This document shows, piece by piece, positions 54,066 through 62,575 of a stretch of DNA of 64,000 nt; positions within the stretch are counted from its first letter, which is position 1, and the number at the start of each line of letters is the position of its first letter. Origin of the DNA: Methylomarinum sp. Ch1-1 (lineage in GTDB: Bacteria > Pseudomonadota > Gammaproteobacteria > Methylococcales > Methylomonadaceae); the NCBI RefSeq assembly GCF_030717995.2, contig NZ_CP157743.1, forward strand, positions 3,188,501-3,252,500, given 5' to 3'. The notes below the pieces were generated by a model that was not told the origin of the DNA, made no database searches, and saw only the letters and a list, made by a program, of their open reading frames with translations. A program made the translations under genes and the position numbers.

Positions 54066-54758
54066 CTATAAATCGAAATTGCCCGGCTGCAGCAGGTTAA
54101 AATCAGCCAAACTTGACCTGTCTACCGCAGTGCCTAAGGGCGCCTTGACCCTGAGAGCCCATTCGCGTCGATCCTGAAAATGATTCGCCGCCAGCTCCTG
54201 TTTATCATGAATTAAAAACAGGATGCGATGATTCCAGATCTCTGAAAATTTATCTCGGTCTATCGCCTTAACGCCGACGGCAGGATCGCCTACCAAAACC
54301 TCGGTATCACTCACCCCTTTAATAAGAACGAAATGCATATAGCCATTATTATTGATAATGGTTATGGCCGGGACATTAGCCTTCGTCAGCTGATCCAAGT
54401 TTATCCTAAAGCCGTCGGAGCTATAGCCCTTTCTCTCCAGATAGAGCTTCATATCCAACAATGAAAAGCCTAATTTTTTTATTTTTTCCTGATCGCCATG
54501 CCGATACATATCAAGAAAAACATGTTGTTCATTGACATTGTCTTCGTAGTGAAAAGTCAGCAAGCTGGCCAATGCCGCCGAACCACAGCTAAAGTCGAAT
54601 TGCTGCCTGTAGACAGTTTTAAACAAGCGTTCTTTAAAACTCGTTACCGAAACATTGTAATTACCGCCGCCGGCTATGCCATTCAGCGCGATACTGCCTG
54701 CGCATGCCGGCATCACGGGCAACACAGCCAGCACATAGGCTAAAATCAGATGTTTCAT
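54066..54758 (-). CDS. C39-family peptidase (FapD-like)
   Basis: 230-residue exported cysteine peptidase. Signal peptide to about residue 20, then the C39 active site: oxyanion Gln Q52, nucleophile C58 (QQFDFSCGSAALASLL), His H142 (YMHFVLIKG) and Asp D158 (VGDPAVG). No ATPase or membrane exporter domain follows, unlike ABC bacteriocin exporters, matching the free-standing FapD peptidase. An ideal ribosome-binding site (caggaggtggtgt) precedes ATG 54758. It is flanked by two proteins with double-glycine motifs, likely substrates. Confidence 0.85.
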   Translation of the reverse strand: MKHLILAYVLAVLPVMPACAGSIALNGIAGGGNYNVSVTSFKERLFKTVYRQQFDFSCGSAALASLLTFHYEDNVNEQHVFLDMYRHGDQEKIKKLGFSLLDMKLYLERKGYSSDGFRINLDQLTKANVPAITIINNNGYMHFVLIKGVSDTEVLVGDPAVGVKAIDRDKFSEIWNHRILFLIHDKQELAANHFQDRREWALRVKAPLGTAVDRSSLADFNLLQPGNFDL

Positions 54759-54788
54759 ACACCACCTCCTGACAGTCGAATTAACACG

Positions 54789-55145
54789 CTAAGGCGTGAT
54801 CGTCACATTCACTATCGTCGAGTCCTGAATAATGACCTGATTTCCGGTATTTTGAATTACCGAGATGAAGCCACTAGAGCCGGCAAAGGAACCGTTATCG
54901 ATCATATTGAAGCCATTGGTATTATTTACCGCCACGTTATCAGCCATATAGGCCCCCACAGACATTTTGTTAAGCGTCGTCACATCAACTACGCCCCCAC
55001 GCCCCCGCGCCTCGTCCAACTCGTTTAACAACACCGGTTCAACATTCGGCAGCGCATTCTCTCGAACCACATCCGCGCGCAGATTGCTTTGACTTGACAA
55101 CAAAACCAGAAGAGATAACAGGTATTTTTTTAATCGTATTTCCAT
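54789..55145 (-). CDS. Small exported protein with double-glycine motif, amyloid-like cluster
   Basis: 118 residues from ATG 55145 (gagg about 8 bases upstream). Signal peptide to about LRAD (24), then NELDEARGRGG with Gly-Gly at 50-51, and GAYMADNVAVNNTNGFNMIDNGS. The C-terminus SVIQNTGNQVIIQDSTIVNVTI parallels the IQN...NQVI pattern of the 53561 protein, so the two are distant paralogues. It lies between the peptidase and the repeat proteins; a role as fibre-associated or minor subunit is inferred. Confidence 0.6.
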   Translation of the reverse strand: MEIRLKKYLLSLLVLLSSQSNLRADVVRENALPNVEPVLLNELDEARGRGGVVDVTTLNKMSVGAYMADNVAVNNTNGFNMIDNGSFAGSSGFISVIQNTGNQVIIQDSTIVNVTITP

Positions 55146-55240
55146 CACAAACTCCTCCTGAATTAATGAACCTGTAACTGCCGGTGAACATGTTGTCCAC
55201 CGGCATACATACCAACCAAGTTAAATCGACAGCAATCAGC

Positions 55241-56206
55241 TTATGGTGCAGGCTGAGCAACATTAACATTACCCTGGAATGACACTTGTTGTTGTGTCAG
55301 AGCCGAAGCCCCAGAGTTTTGAACGTTTTGGCTGATGCCTGCGAAGCTGCTGAAAGATCCTTCTATGCTGTTATTGGCGGGAATTCCGGCAACCAAAGTA
55401 GGTATGCCATCAGCGCCTTGGCCGGTCACACTGCCCATCAACTCCGAGTTATTGACCGAATAAGTCGCTGTCGCATTGCCGACGCCGGCAACCGCATTGC
55501 CCTTGCCATACGATTGGACATTGGTTTCAGTGTAGGTCGAGGTGGCATTTCCGGCATTGGATGATGCCGCCCCATCTCCAGAGGACTTTGCATAATTGTT
55601 GGTCGAATTGTCGCTGTTGTCCGACGTAGCATTACCGGTGCCATTCACCGCAGCGGCCTGATCCTTGGCTTTTACAAAGCTATCATTTTTGGAAATATTT
55701 GTGGTATTTCCGCTATCGTTGGTGCTGCTGTTGGTATAGCTGAAGCTCTTATCCTCAGTTTCATTGATCGTTGAGGAATATGAATTGCCGCTATTGTTAG
55801 TACTGCTATCCGTATAGCTGAACGTCTTGTTCTCGGTCTCATTTTTAGTATAAGACTCGCTATTACCGCTGTCGTTGGTGCTGCCGTCCGTGAAACTGAA
55901 GCTCTTATTTTCGGTTTCACTGGTGGAGATATTTTTACTGAGCGTCTTGGTGACATTCACCGTTTCAGCGTTATTGCTATAATTCTGACTGCTGTCATTA
56001 ATTGTCTTGCTGGCGCTGCCGCCGTTTGCTGTCGAATTTTCGCTAGCCGAGGCGTTAGCTTTTCCATAAGCATCCGACGTCACCGAAGCGCTTTGCGTAT
56101 CAACTACCTCGGTTGCTGTGTTGGTTGGATTTGCCCAGACATTTGACGAGGCGCCCAAAATCAGCGCAATACTTGCGGCCAATACTGTTTTATTTTCTGT
56201 AATCAT
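55241..56206 (-). CDS. Repeat-rich secreted protein, candidate amyloid subunit (copy 1)
   Basis: 321 residues from ATG 56206 (atggag upstream). Signal peptide cut after SNVWA (about 26). Ser/Thr/Asn/Gly-rich mature protein with three consecutive units of about 26 residues between residues 95 and 175, each shaped (K)SFSYTxSSTNxSGN followed by a variable S/T/N stretch and NETExK. Then a Gly/Asn/Ala-rich domain (AAAVNGTGNATSDNSDNSTNN) and a conserved C-terminal tail (SFAGISQNVQNSGASALTQQ). Low in charge and hydrophobics, like FapB/FapC fibre proteins, but sequence identity is unknown. Paralogous to the gene at 56316. Confidence 0.6.
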   Translation of the reverse strand: MITENKTVLAASIALILGASSNVWANPTNTATEVVDTQSASVTSDAYGKANASASENSTANGGSASKTINDSSQNYSNNAETVNVTKTLSKNISTSETENKSFSFTDGSTNDSGNSESYTKNETENKTFSYTDSSTNNSGNSYSSTINETEDKSFSYTNSSTNDSGNTTNISKNDSFVKAKDQAAAVNGTGNATSDNSDNSTNNYAKSSGDGAASSNAGNATSTYTETNVQSYGKGNAVAGVGNATATYSVNNSELMGSVTGQGADGIPTLVAGIPANNSIEGSFSSFAGISQNVQNSGASALTQQQVSFQGNVNVAQPAP

Positions 56207-56315
56207 GATACTAACTCCATCAATTGTAATGACGATATGGAAATCGAAGAATGACGCCTGTGTAAGGTTCATCCTGCTTCCAATATTTGCCTACACGATA
56301 AAATGAGGCACCTGT

Positions 56316-57269
56316 TTATTGGCCGACATTCACGTTGCCTTGAAACGACACTTGCTGCTGGGTCAAAGCGGCGGCGCCTGAGTTCTGTACGTTCTGACTA
56401 ATGCCGGCAAAGCTATTAAATGAGGTCGTGATGCTATTGTTTACGGGAGTTAATTCTGCCCCACCTGGTATACCGGCCACACCCATGCCTGAAACTTCAC
56501 CGCTTAATACCGAGTTATTGACCGAATAAGTCGAATTGGCGTCGCCGACTCCGGCAACCGCATTGCCACGCCCTTCTGAAGCCACATCAGTGCTGGTATA
56601 AACGGAAGATGCATCTCCAGCATTTGAAGAAACGGCGCCGTCGCCGTAGGCTTTGGATTTGTTGTTGATCGAGTGGTCGCTGTTATCGGACAAGGCGTCG
56701 CCGTTGCCATTGACTACGGCCGCCTGATCTTTGGCCTTGGCATAGCTTTTATCGATATTGATCGTTTTGCTGTTGTTACTGTCGTTACTGCTGCTATCGC
56801 TTTTCGATTTATTCAGCACAGTCGAATAAGACTCGGAAATCGTTTCAGAGTTGTTACTATCGTTTGTACTGTTATTTGTTTTAGTTTTACTGATGGTTTC
56901 CGTTTCCGTTTTGGAAATGGTTTTAATGTTATTACTGAAGTTAACACTGTCATCAGTTTTTGTTTTAGTGATGGTTTCAGATTCCGTTTGAGTAAACGTT
57001 AAATCCTTGGATTTGCTTTTCGTGATGTTGGTCGTATTGCCGCTATCGTTGGCGCTGCTGTTGGCATAATCGACGGTTACCGTACCGCCTGTTGCGGTGC
57101 TGCCTTCGGTCGCGGATGCATTTGCTGCGCCGTCAGAAATCGAATCGACATAGGCGGTCTGGCTAGTAGCGCTGCCGGCTTCATTAGTCGGATTCGCCCA
57201 AGCACTTCCGGCTGAACTCAATACTAGGGTGATACTGGCGGCAAGTAATGATTTATTGAAATAAAACAT
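56316..57269 (-). CDS. Repeat-rich secreted protein, candidate amyloid subunit (copy 2)
   Basis: 317 residues from ATG 57269 (aaggag 8 bases upstream). Same plan as its neighbour: signal peptide (cut after GSAWA, about 25), then NPTNEAGSATSQT. Units of about 26 residues follow (TETETISKTKTNNSTNDSNN, then SKSDSSSNDSNNSKTINIDKS) and AVVNGNGDALSDNSDHSINN. It shares the SFAGISQNVQNSGAAALTQQ tail, then QVSFQGNVNV. First gene of the minus-strand block, so likely the main subunit with the strongest promoter. The gene may have duplicated to give two fibre subunits. Confidence 0.6.
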   Translation of the reverse strand: MFYFNKSLLAASITLVLSSAGSAWANPTNEAGSATSQTAYVDSISDGAANASATEGSTATGGTVTVDYANSSANDSGNTTNITKSKSKDLTFTQTESETITKTKTDDSVNFSNNIKTISKTETETISKTKTNNSTNDSNNSETISESYSTVLNKSKSDSSSNDSNNSKTINIDKSYAKAKDQAAVVNGNGDALSDNSDHSINNKSKAYGDGAVSSNAGDASSVYTSTDVASEGRGNAVAGVGDANSTYSVNNSVLSGEVSGMGVAGIPGGAELTPVNNSITTSFNSFAGISQNVQNSGAAALTQQQVSFQGNVNVGQ

Positions 57270-57332
57270 GTCTTTAACTCCTTCTAAATTTATAAGGTCA
57301 CCAGAACAACTGTCTGATGGGTCGGTATGCGA

Positions 57333-57352
57333 GATAATTATCATTACGATAC
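57333..57352 (-). promoter_or_regulatory. Fur-box-like sequence
   Basis: gataattatcattacgatac about 65-85 bases before the subunit ATG (57269). On the minus strand it contains taatgataat, the core of the Fur hexamer repeat. Only about two thirds of the 19-base consensus agrees. Confidence 0.2.
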
Positions 57353-57902
57353 CCGCAATTATCTAACGCGTAATCAGTGTCGCCAATACGACCTTAAATT
57401 TCCATAAACGGGACATTAAATTTATCTAAAAAATCGAGCATTTATTTTATCTGTGATTGTTAACCTCCACCGGCAAAACATGGGCTTCCACGTCATCGTG
57501 AGCCGACACTACCAGGTAAAAATAACTGATGCTTGACATTAACAGAGAGTCTGCCATCTGATATCTTCTGAATGTCATGATTTTTTACAGGATTTTTCTA
57601 GCATTATCGACACCATAAGCCTGATCTTTCCTTTTAAAATAACAAATATCCGTTTGATATCTTTCACTTATAGATCGACTTACCCATCAGGTCATCAGTT
57701 ATATTAACTCTCTTGAGTGTCATTTTTTTTTACAGTCGTTAGTTGTCTCGCGGCTAATATAATTCCTTTAGTCGACTATTTTTCTTCTGACATGGGGGCA
57801 CAAAATTCTTACAAAAAGAGTAACGATGTCCTGTTGCAAGCACATTAAGACGATAATTCAGACCGTAAGACACACAATTAATGACATGGAGCATCCTGTA
57901 AT

Positions 57903-57918
57903 TGGCATGAGCTGTGCT
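57903..57918 (+). promoter_or_regulatory. Possible sigma-54 promoter
   Basis: tggcatgagctgtgct has the GG and GC elements exactly 10 bases apart as in -24/-12 promoters, with one mismatch in the TTGC part. It lies about 210 bases before the regulator ATG. Confidence 0.2.
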
Positions 57919-58126
57919 AAATATTTAAATACCTTATGATTTATAGACTTTTGAGATCACTAAAAGCCGGAAAAACTATTAACAATCGATAGCACTATTT
58001 TTCTGGAGAAAAGACTTATGCCAAGACAACGTTTTTGAATCGGCTTGTTATCATCCGAATTTCATTGGCCCCAATAGGACACAAATTAAATTTTTGATCG
58101 ACCAGCTGCAACCGAGGATAGAAGCT

Positions 58127-58999
58127 ATGCTGTTAAATCGCCATATATTATTAATATCCGACGATAATTATATTCTGGGCATGATCAAAGGGTATTGCGT
58201 TGCCTACGACTTAACATTAGAGGAATTATCGAATCACGAAATATTACAAGAAAATAATATAAATAAAAGCGTTAAGCTGATTATTGTTGATTTGCGTAAA
58301 CAAAAATCATCACTGACAAAACCCAACCTTAATCTATTACATCAAATCAGTGATGGGCATCATATACCGGTCTGTGCAATCCTAGACCCCTTGCAAGATC
58401 AACTGAGCAAAGATGCCCCATGGATAGAATGCTTTTTGAAAGAACCGATATTGGAACAGTTAGGTAACTACCTGCGAACCCAGTTTCATCATAAGCCTCA
58501 TTCTTTTCCCGAACGAAGGCGTAAAGATAGAAGGACTAATACGGACCGACGCCGATTTTTTTCCTCCTCGCAACAAGCAAGTCCGTCTCATGCTTATGTC
58601 CATAGCTCACCTTTTTCCGTTCCGGAAAAAAACGACAATACTTATTTTCTTGGCCCTTTTGAAATCAACACAAACTGCAAATCTGTTTATTTGCAAGACA
58701 AGAATCTGGGCTTAACGTGCAAAGAGTTTAGTCTTTTCAGTTTACTTGCAGCTGATGTTGAACGCGCCTTCACAGCGGATGAAATCATTCAGCACCTGTG
58801 GCCCGGAACCGACCGAGCCAATAAATCCGACCTTTACCAATATATGCACCTGTTACGCAAAAAAGTCGAAAAAGATCCCGCCCGCCCTTATTGGATAATC
58901 AATGTCAAAGGCGTTGGATATAAGCTTAATATAACGCCTGCATTGAAAGAGAGCGGGCAAACACTCGAATATCTGAATTACAAACAAGCATCATCTTGA
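58127..58999 (+). CDS. Orphan OmpR-type response regulator of the amyloid-like cluster
   Basis: 290 residues from ATG 58127. N-terminal receiver-like domain (1-120) keeps the acidic pair (LLISDDN), the phospho-acceptor Asp (LIIVDLRKQ) and the Lys (ECFLKEP), but the usual Ser/Thr strand reads VCAILD. A basic linker (about 135-155, ERRRKDRRTNTDRRR) follows. The C-terminal winged helix is OmpR/PhoB-like (LTCKEFSLFSLLAADVERAF, QYMHLLRKKVEKDPARPYWIINVKGVGYKL). No kinase gene is adjacent. Divergent position suggests it controls the fibre genes. Confidence 0.8.
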   Translation: MLLNRHILLISDDNYILGMIKGYCVAYDLTLEELSNHEILQENNINKSVKLIIVDLRKQKSSLTKPNLNLLHQISDGHHIPVCAILDPLQDQLSKDAPWIECFLKEPILEQLGNYLRTQFHHKPHSFPERRRKDRRTNTDRRRFFSSSQQASPSHAYVHSSPFSVPEKNDNTYFLGPFEINTNCKSVYLQDKNLGLTCKEFSLFSLLAADVERAFTADEIIQHLWPGTDRANKSDLYQYMHLLRKKVEKDPARPYWIINVKGVGYKLNITPALKESGQTLEYLNYKQASS

Positions 59000-59123
59000 A
59001 ATCGGGGATAACGGCTAAAAAGAGAGGGGGCTACGCATATCGCCAATAAAACTCCCAAAGCCCTAGTCTATGGGAGTTTTACTAGCGAAGGTAAAAAGCG
59101 AGATGCAGTGATGAAAAAAGAAG

Positions 59124-59330
59124 GTAACTATTCAGTATCTTTCAGGGTTTAGGGAGTAGACCATTGATTTCTCGGGACGCGTGAATACATCCATGTAAGC
59201 TCTGGCTGCAACGTCTGACCGTCAGGGACGATGGAAATGCAGATTTTGCAGGAGCAAAAAACCTGCCTGTTGCAGACAGCCCGATAAATCAATAATCTAC
59301 TCCCTCTGATAAAAATACGCTGAATAATTA
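59124..59330 (-). repeat. Inverted flanking repeat, right copy
   Basis: 207-base full copy of the repeat at 49904-50060 in opposite orientation (starts gtaactattcagtatctttc, ends cgctgaataatta). The extra 55 internal bases (about 59215-59270) share a core with 62786-62894. It ends 14 bases before the small membrane gene stop. Confidence 0.85.
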
Positions 59331-59344
59331 CAAAAGAAGATGCC

Positions 59345-59500
59345 TTAACGGCCGCCGATGTTAAGGTTTTCTTCGAGAGTGCTGAAAACGGTCGCCGTGG
59401 CGAAAAGGACGGTTGAAATGATGAATTCTCCGGACATAAACCCGAAGACACCGACAAAAAACAGCCCACCAACCCAAATATCTTTTTTCAAACTAGTCAT
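59345..59500 (-). CDS. Small membrane protein
   Basis: 51 residues from ATG 59500 (agagg 8 bases upstream): MTSLKKDIWVGGLFFVGVFG, then a second hydrophobic stretch (FIISTVLFATATVFSTL). Two short transmembrane helices with a basic N-terminus. No family recognised. A longer frame from 59548 has no good start. It is the first gene right of the flanking repeat. Confidence 0.5.
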   Translation of the reverse strand: MTSLKKDIWVGGLFFVGVFGFMSGEFIISTVLFATATVFSTLEENLNIGGR

Positions 59501-59667
59501 ATTAGCATCCTCTGTATGGGTTAAAAATAATAAGTTGCCTACGGGCACACTATAATTAACTATACAAAAAGAAACAATACGGCTTTATTTAACTTAATTA
59601 TTTCTTATAAAGAAACAATATCATGAAACTTTTTCTCGCTGTATCCTTCTACTTAAAATTTAGTAAA

Positions 59668-60153
59668 TCACCGTGTCGCCAGTTCACGATAGGCGGAATC
59701 GAAATACAACAACGGCTCTCCTGAACGACAGCACACTTCTTCAACTTGGCCGATAACGACCCAGTGCGTGCCGGCCTCGACCTGCTGAACCACCTTGCAT
59801 TCAAGCGAAGCCAAGGCCTCATCCAGCACCGGCGATCCTAGCGCGCCTTCATGCCAGGCAACGTTAGCGAAACGCTCCTCCTGACTGCTGCCACCGGCGA
59901 ATTGATTAGATACTTGCTGTTGTTCGGCGGTCAGAATGTTCACGGCAAAATGTTTTCCTTCCAGCATTACCTCGCCAGTATCGGTAGAGCGATTGATACA
60001 GACCAGAATTTGTGGCGGCTCCAATGAAACACTACTGAATGAGGTGGCCGTCATGCCCTTGATGCCGTGCTGCTCGGTTTTTGAGGTCACCACGGTGACA
60101 CCGCTCGCCCATAATTTCAGAGCATTCTTAAATTCTTGATCGTTAACTGCCAT
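59668..60153 (-). CDS. Flavin reductase family protein
   Basis: 161-residue FMN-binding split-barrel protein of the HpaC/flavin reductase family: N-terminal LWASGVTVVTSKTEQHGIKGMTATSFSSVSLEPPQILVCIN (the family's flavin-binding strand-loop), GKHFAVNILTAEQQQVSNQFAG, LGSPVLDEALASLECKV and THWVVIGQV. It reduces FMN or FAD with NAD(P)H for a partner monooxygenase; no partner is adjacent (the broken acyl-CoA dehydrogenase-like gene at 25.4 kb could belong to such a pair, but this is speculation). Confidence 0.88.
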   Translation of the reverse strand: MAVNDQEFKNALKLWASGVTVVTSKTEQHGIKGMTATSFSSVSLEPPQILVCINRSTDTGEVMLEGKHFAVNILTAEQQQVSNQFAGGSSQEERFANVAWHEGALGSPVLDEALASLECKVVQQVEAGTHWVVIGQVEEVCCRSGEPLLYFDSAYRELATR

Positions 60154-60241
60154 AATTTTCTCTTAGTCATATTTAATCGTATCTGTAACTAGTCAGTATA
60201 AAAATGCTTTTACTATCAGTTACTTGCTCCAGAAGACGCCG

Positions 60242-60259
60242 TTCACCCAGCACCTAAAT
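60242..60259. repeat. 18-bp inverted repeat, left arm
   Basis: ttcacccagcacctaaat; its exact complement is at 62637-62654. Together they bracket repeat copy B and the intron. The same motif is in the nested repeat at 2857-2872. Confidence 0.85.
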
Positions 60260-60534
60260 ACTAGCGCGCCACTATTTCTGCGAAAGCTTGTTTTGGGCAT
60301 CCCAGCCCAAGCAAGCGGCAGAAATTACGTGGCGATTATTGCCTCCGGCGGCCCCGATTCGTCCTGCGTCCGTGCCACTCCGCCATATCATCGTAAACTC
60401 GATGCGGGCTCCGTCGCACTCCCACAAATGACTTGACGGCGTTTCGGGAGACCTTTTATTTTGTCTCCACCTTCGCTCTCGCTTCGATTCCGACAAAACA
60501 ATCGGCCCTACGCCTATCGGGGACTAAAAATCTT
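60258..60534. repeat. Dispersed repeat, copy B (intron-interrupted), left part
   Basis: 277 bases nearly identical to copy A at 49181-49457. The remainder of the copy (cgctccgtttccaagatttt...) resumes at 62576-62602 after the group II intron. Confidence 0.9.
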
Positions 60535-62575
60535 ATCGGGTCAGAGGGAGCCGCAGCTCCCGTCTGCCCACAGAACCGTGCGTACGGGTCCGTACACGGC
60601 TCCTCACGTAAGACGAATCCATTGAGATACCTCAAACCAATGCGCTAACTGTCGGTCGGATCGTATTTCCTGTCCCATCAGGTTGATAAACCAACTGTTC
60701 GGATAGGCTCTCGTCACCGCTCGGGTTGCGGAAAGCGCCCACCGTTTCTTGTTGGAAAAGACCGTCTGGGCGGCTTGCTTTCGCGGTACGCCCCGTTTGA
60801 CCAGGTTTCGATACAGATGCTGTTTCCGCTTCTGCTGACTCACCAGCCTCGCTCGTAATCGTCGCCGGATATGGGCTTCGATTTTCCTCAGCTGGGACGG
60901 GTATTGGGTCAAGCTGTAGTAGTTGGCCCAGCCCACGTACCACTGATTAAGGTCGGCCAGGGTGTGATTCAGCGTCTGATGGGTGCCTCGCGGCGTTAAG
61001 GCTTTGACTTTACTCATGGCCGTTTGCAGGGCTTTGTGCGCAATCGCTACCGTCCCGTCGACCACGGTAAAGCCTAAGAACTTTACCGCATCGGATTTAG
61101 CCACTTGGCTTTTCTCCCGGTTCACCTTCAGTTTCAGCTTGTTTTCGATGAATTGGCTGACTTTCTCCATCACTCGCTCCGCCGCCTTTTGCGACCCAAC
61201 GAAAATGTTGCAGTCATCGGCAAACCGACAAAATTCCAGTCCGCGCTTTTCCAATTCCTGATCCAGTTCGTCCAGAACAATGTTGCTCAGCAAGGGCTTA
61301 ACGGTCCGCCCTGCATCGCACCTTCCTTGTTGGGGTTGACGACGCCGTTGATCATCACGCCACTGCGCAGCATCATGCCGATCAAGCGCAAGATGCGTTT
61401 GTCGGCGATCCGTTGCCCCATCCGGCCAATCAGCCGGTCGTGGTGAATACGATCGAAGAACTTCGATAAGTCGATGTCCACCACATAGGGTTTACCGCTT
61501 TCCACGATCCGTTGCGCCGCTTGCACCGCTTGGTGTTGACTCCGTCCCGGACGAAAGCCATAGCTGTGCCCTGAAAAATGCGGATCAAAGATCGGTTCCA
61601 GCAACAATTTCAGGGTCGTCTGTACCACACGATCCCGCACCGTCGGTATGCCGAGCAGACGTACGCCCTTGCCGCCAGGCTTAGGTATTTCCACTCGGCG
61701 AACCGGCGAGGGTTGGTAAGTCCAATCCTGCAATTCCTGTTGCAGACGACTTAGCTCTTCGTCTAAACGGGCTTCAAAGTCGGCTATCGTGACCCCGTCA
61801 ATGCCGGGTTTGCCTTTGTTCTTCTTCACCTGTTCAAATCCCGCACTCAAATACAACGTTGAGCACAGTTGGTCAAAGAGTCTTGGTTCCTCAATCAATC
61901 GGTCATGTTCGTTCATTTCACTTTTTTTTCTCTCTCTTGCAATGGCCTTTCTTCAATCTCGCGCAATCGATTCGTTCACTGTTTACGACGCGAATAGTCG
62001 ATTGCTCCTGTCAGGCTGATCTCAGACCCTCAGTTTATAATCAACGGCCATGGCCGCTTACGTGTTCCACCCTTCACCTCCAACTTCCTGTCACTGGTTC
62101 GATGTTTTTCCCTCAGCTATGTCACCATAACCTCATCGGCATCGAACTTTACGATTACTACGGCTTCATCTGCAGACCCTCGGTTCATCACGTCAGCATT
62201 ACTGCTGCGCTTAGGGCTTAAGGTGTCGCAGTTACACCGACCCGAAGCCGACGGCCCTTCACTGGGTAAGATAGTCAACTTTATCTCGGTCCACCTACCT
62301 TCAATACAACAGCAAGTTACGGTGAGAATATCGGACTTCGGTGGACGCGGGCACCTCATCCTCTTGCTGCCGCCTTACGAAGGTTCACTCTCGTTTAGGT
62401 GACCGATTCGGCTAGAGCTTCTTTCAGATTCCGCATTGGCTCTCGGTAACCGTGCTTCCCTGTTGGGTAGCTACCGGGAGTTTCTTTGGACACCCTTGCT
62501 TTCGCCTACTTCTTCCCTTCTCACAGGGCAAAGGCTGGACTTTCACCAGCTAGCTGACTACCATGCCAGTCACAC
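60535..62575 (-). mobile_element. Group II intron
   Basis: 2041-base intron on the minus strand. The 5' end reads gtgtgactgg (at 62575, GUGYG consensus). Domain V is the 30-base hairpin at 60573-60602 (gagccgtgtacgg...cgcacggttc), and the 3' end reads acccgat (AY) at 60535. RNA domains I-III lie at about 61920-62575, and the reverse transcriptase at 60604-61916. It has no HNH endonuclease, typical of group IIC. It sits in a repeat next to an aaaatctt/aagatttt hairpin. Confidence 0.85.
60604..61916 (-). pseudogene. ltrA: Group II intron reverse transcriptase/maturase, frameshifted
   Basis: N-terminal frame (61287-61916) encodes RT motifs 0-4 (KNKGKPGIDGVTIADF, RPGRSQHQAVQAAQRIVE, YVVDIDLSKFFDRIHHDRL) and breaks off at GGPLSPC-stop. 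The next frame (to 60604) carries LLSNIVLDELDQELEKRGLEF, the catalytic RFADDCNIF (a YADD variant) and the maturase X domain. A single missing base at about 61292-61293 (LSPC instead of LSPLLSN) would restore a protein of about 437 residues. Unless corrected by frameshifting or an error in the sequence, the enzyme is inactive. Confidence 0.9.

Larger units (their letters stand above)
57270..58126. other. Divergent promoter region of the amyloid-like cluster
   Basis: About 860 bases between the subunit gene and the regulator, AT-rich, with no supported gene. Holds a sequence with GG-N10-GC spacing like a sigma-54 promoter (57903-57918) toward the regulator and a Fur-like stretch (57333-57352) toward the subunit gene. 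Both are weak. Confidence 0.5.

Noticed and set aside
61789-62221. Plus-strand ORFs over the intron reverse transcriptase start
   Set aside because: Antisense to the intron-encoded protein and its RNA domains; no independent support.
62117-62359. 80-codon ORF in the intron 5' region
   Set aside because: It lies in the structured RNA domains of the group II intron.
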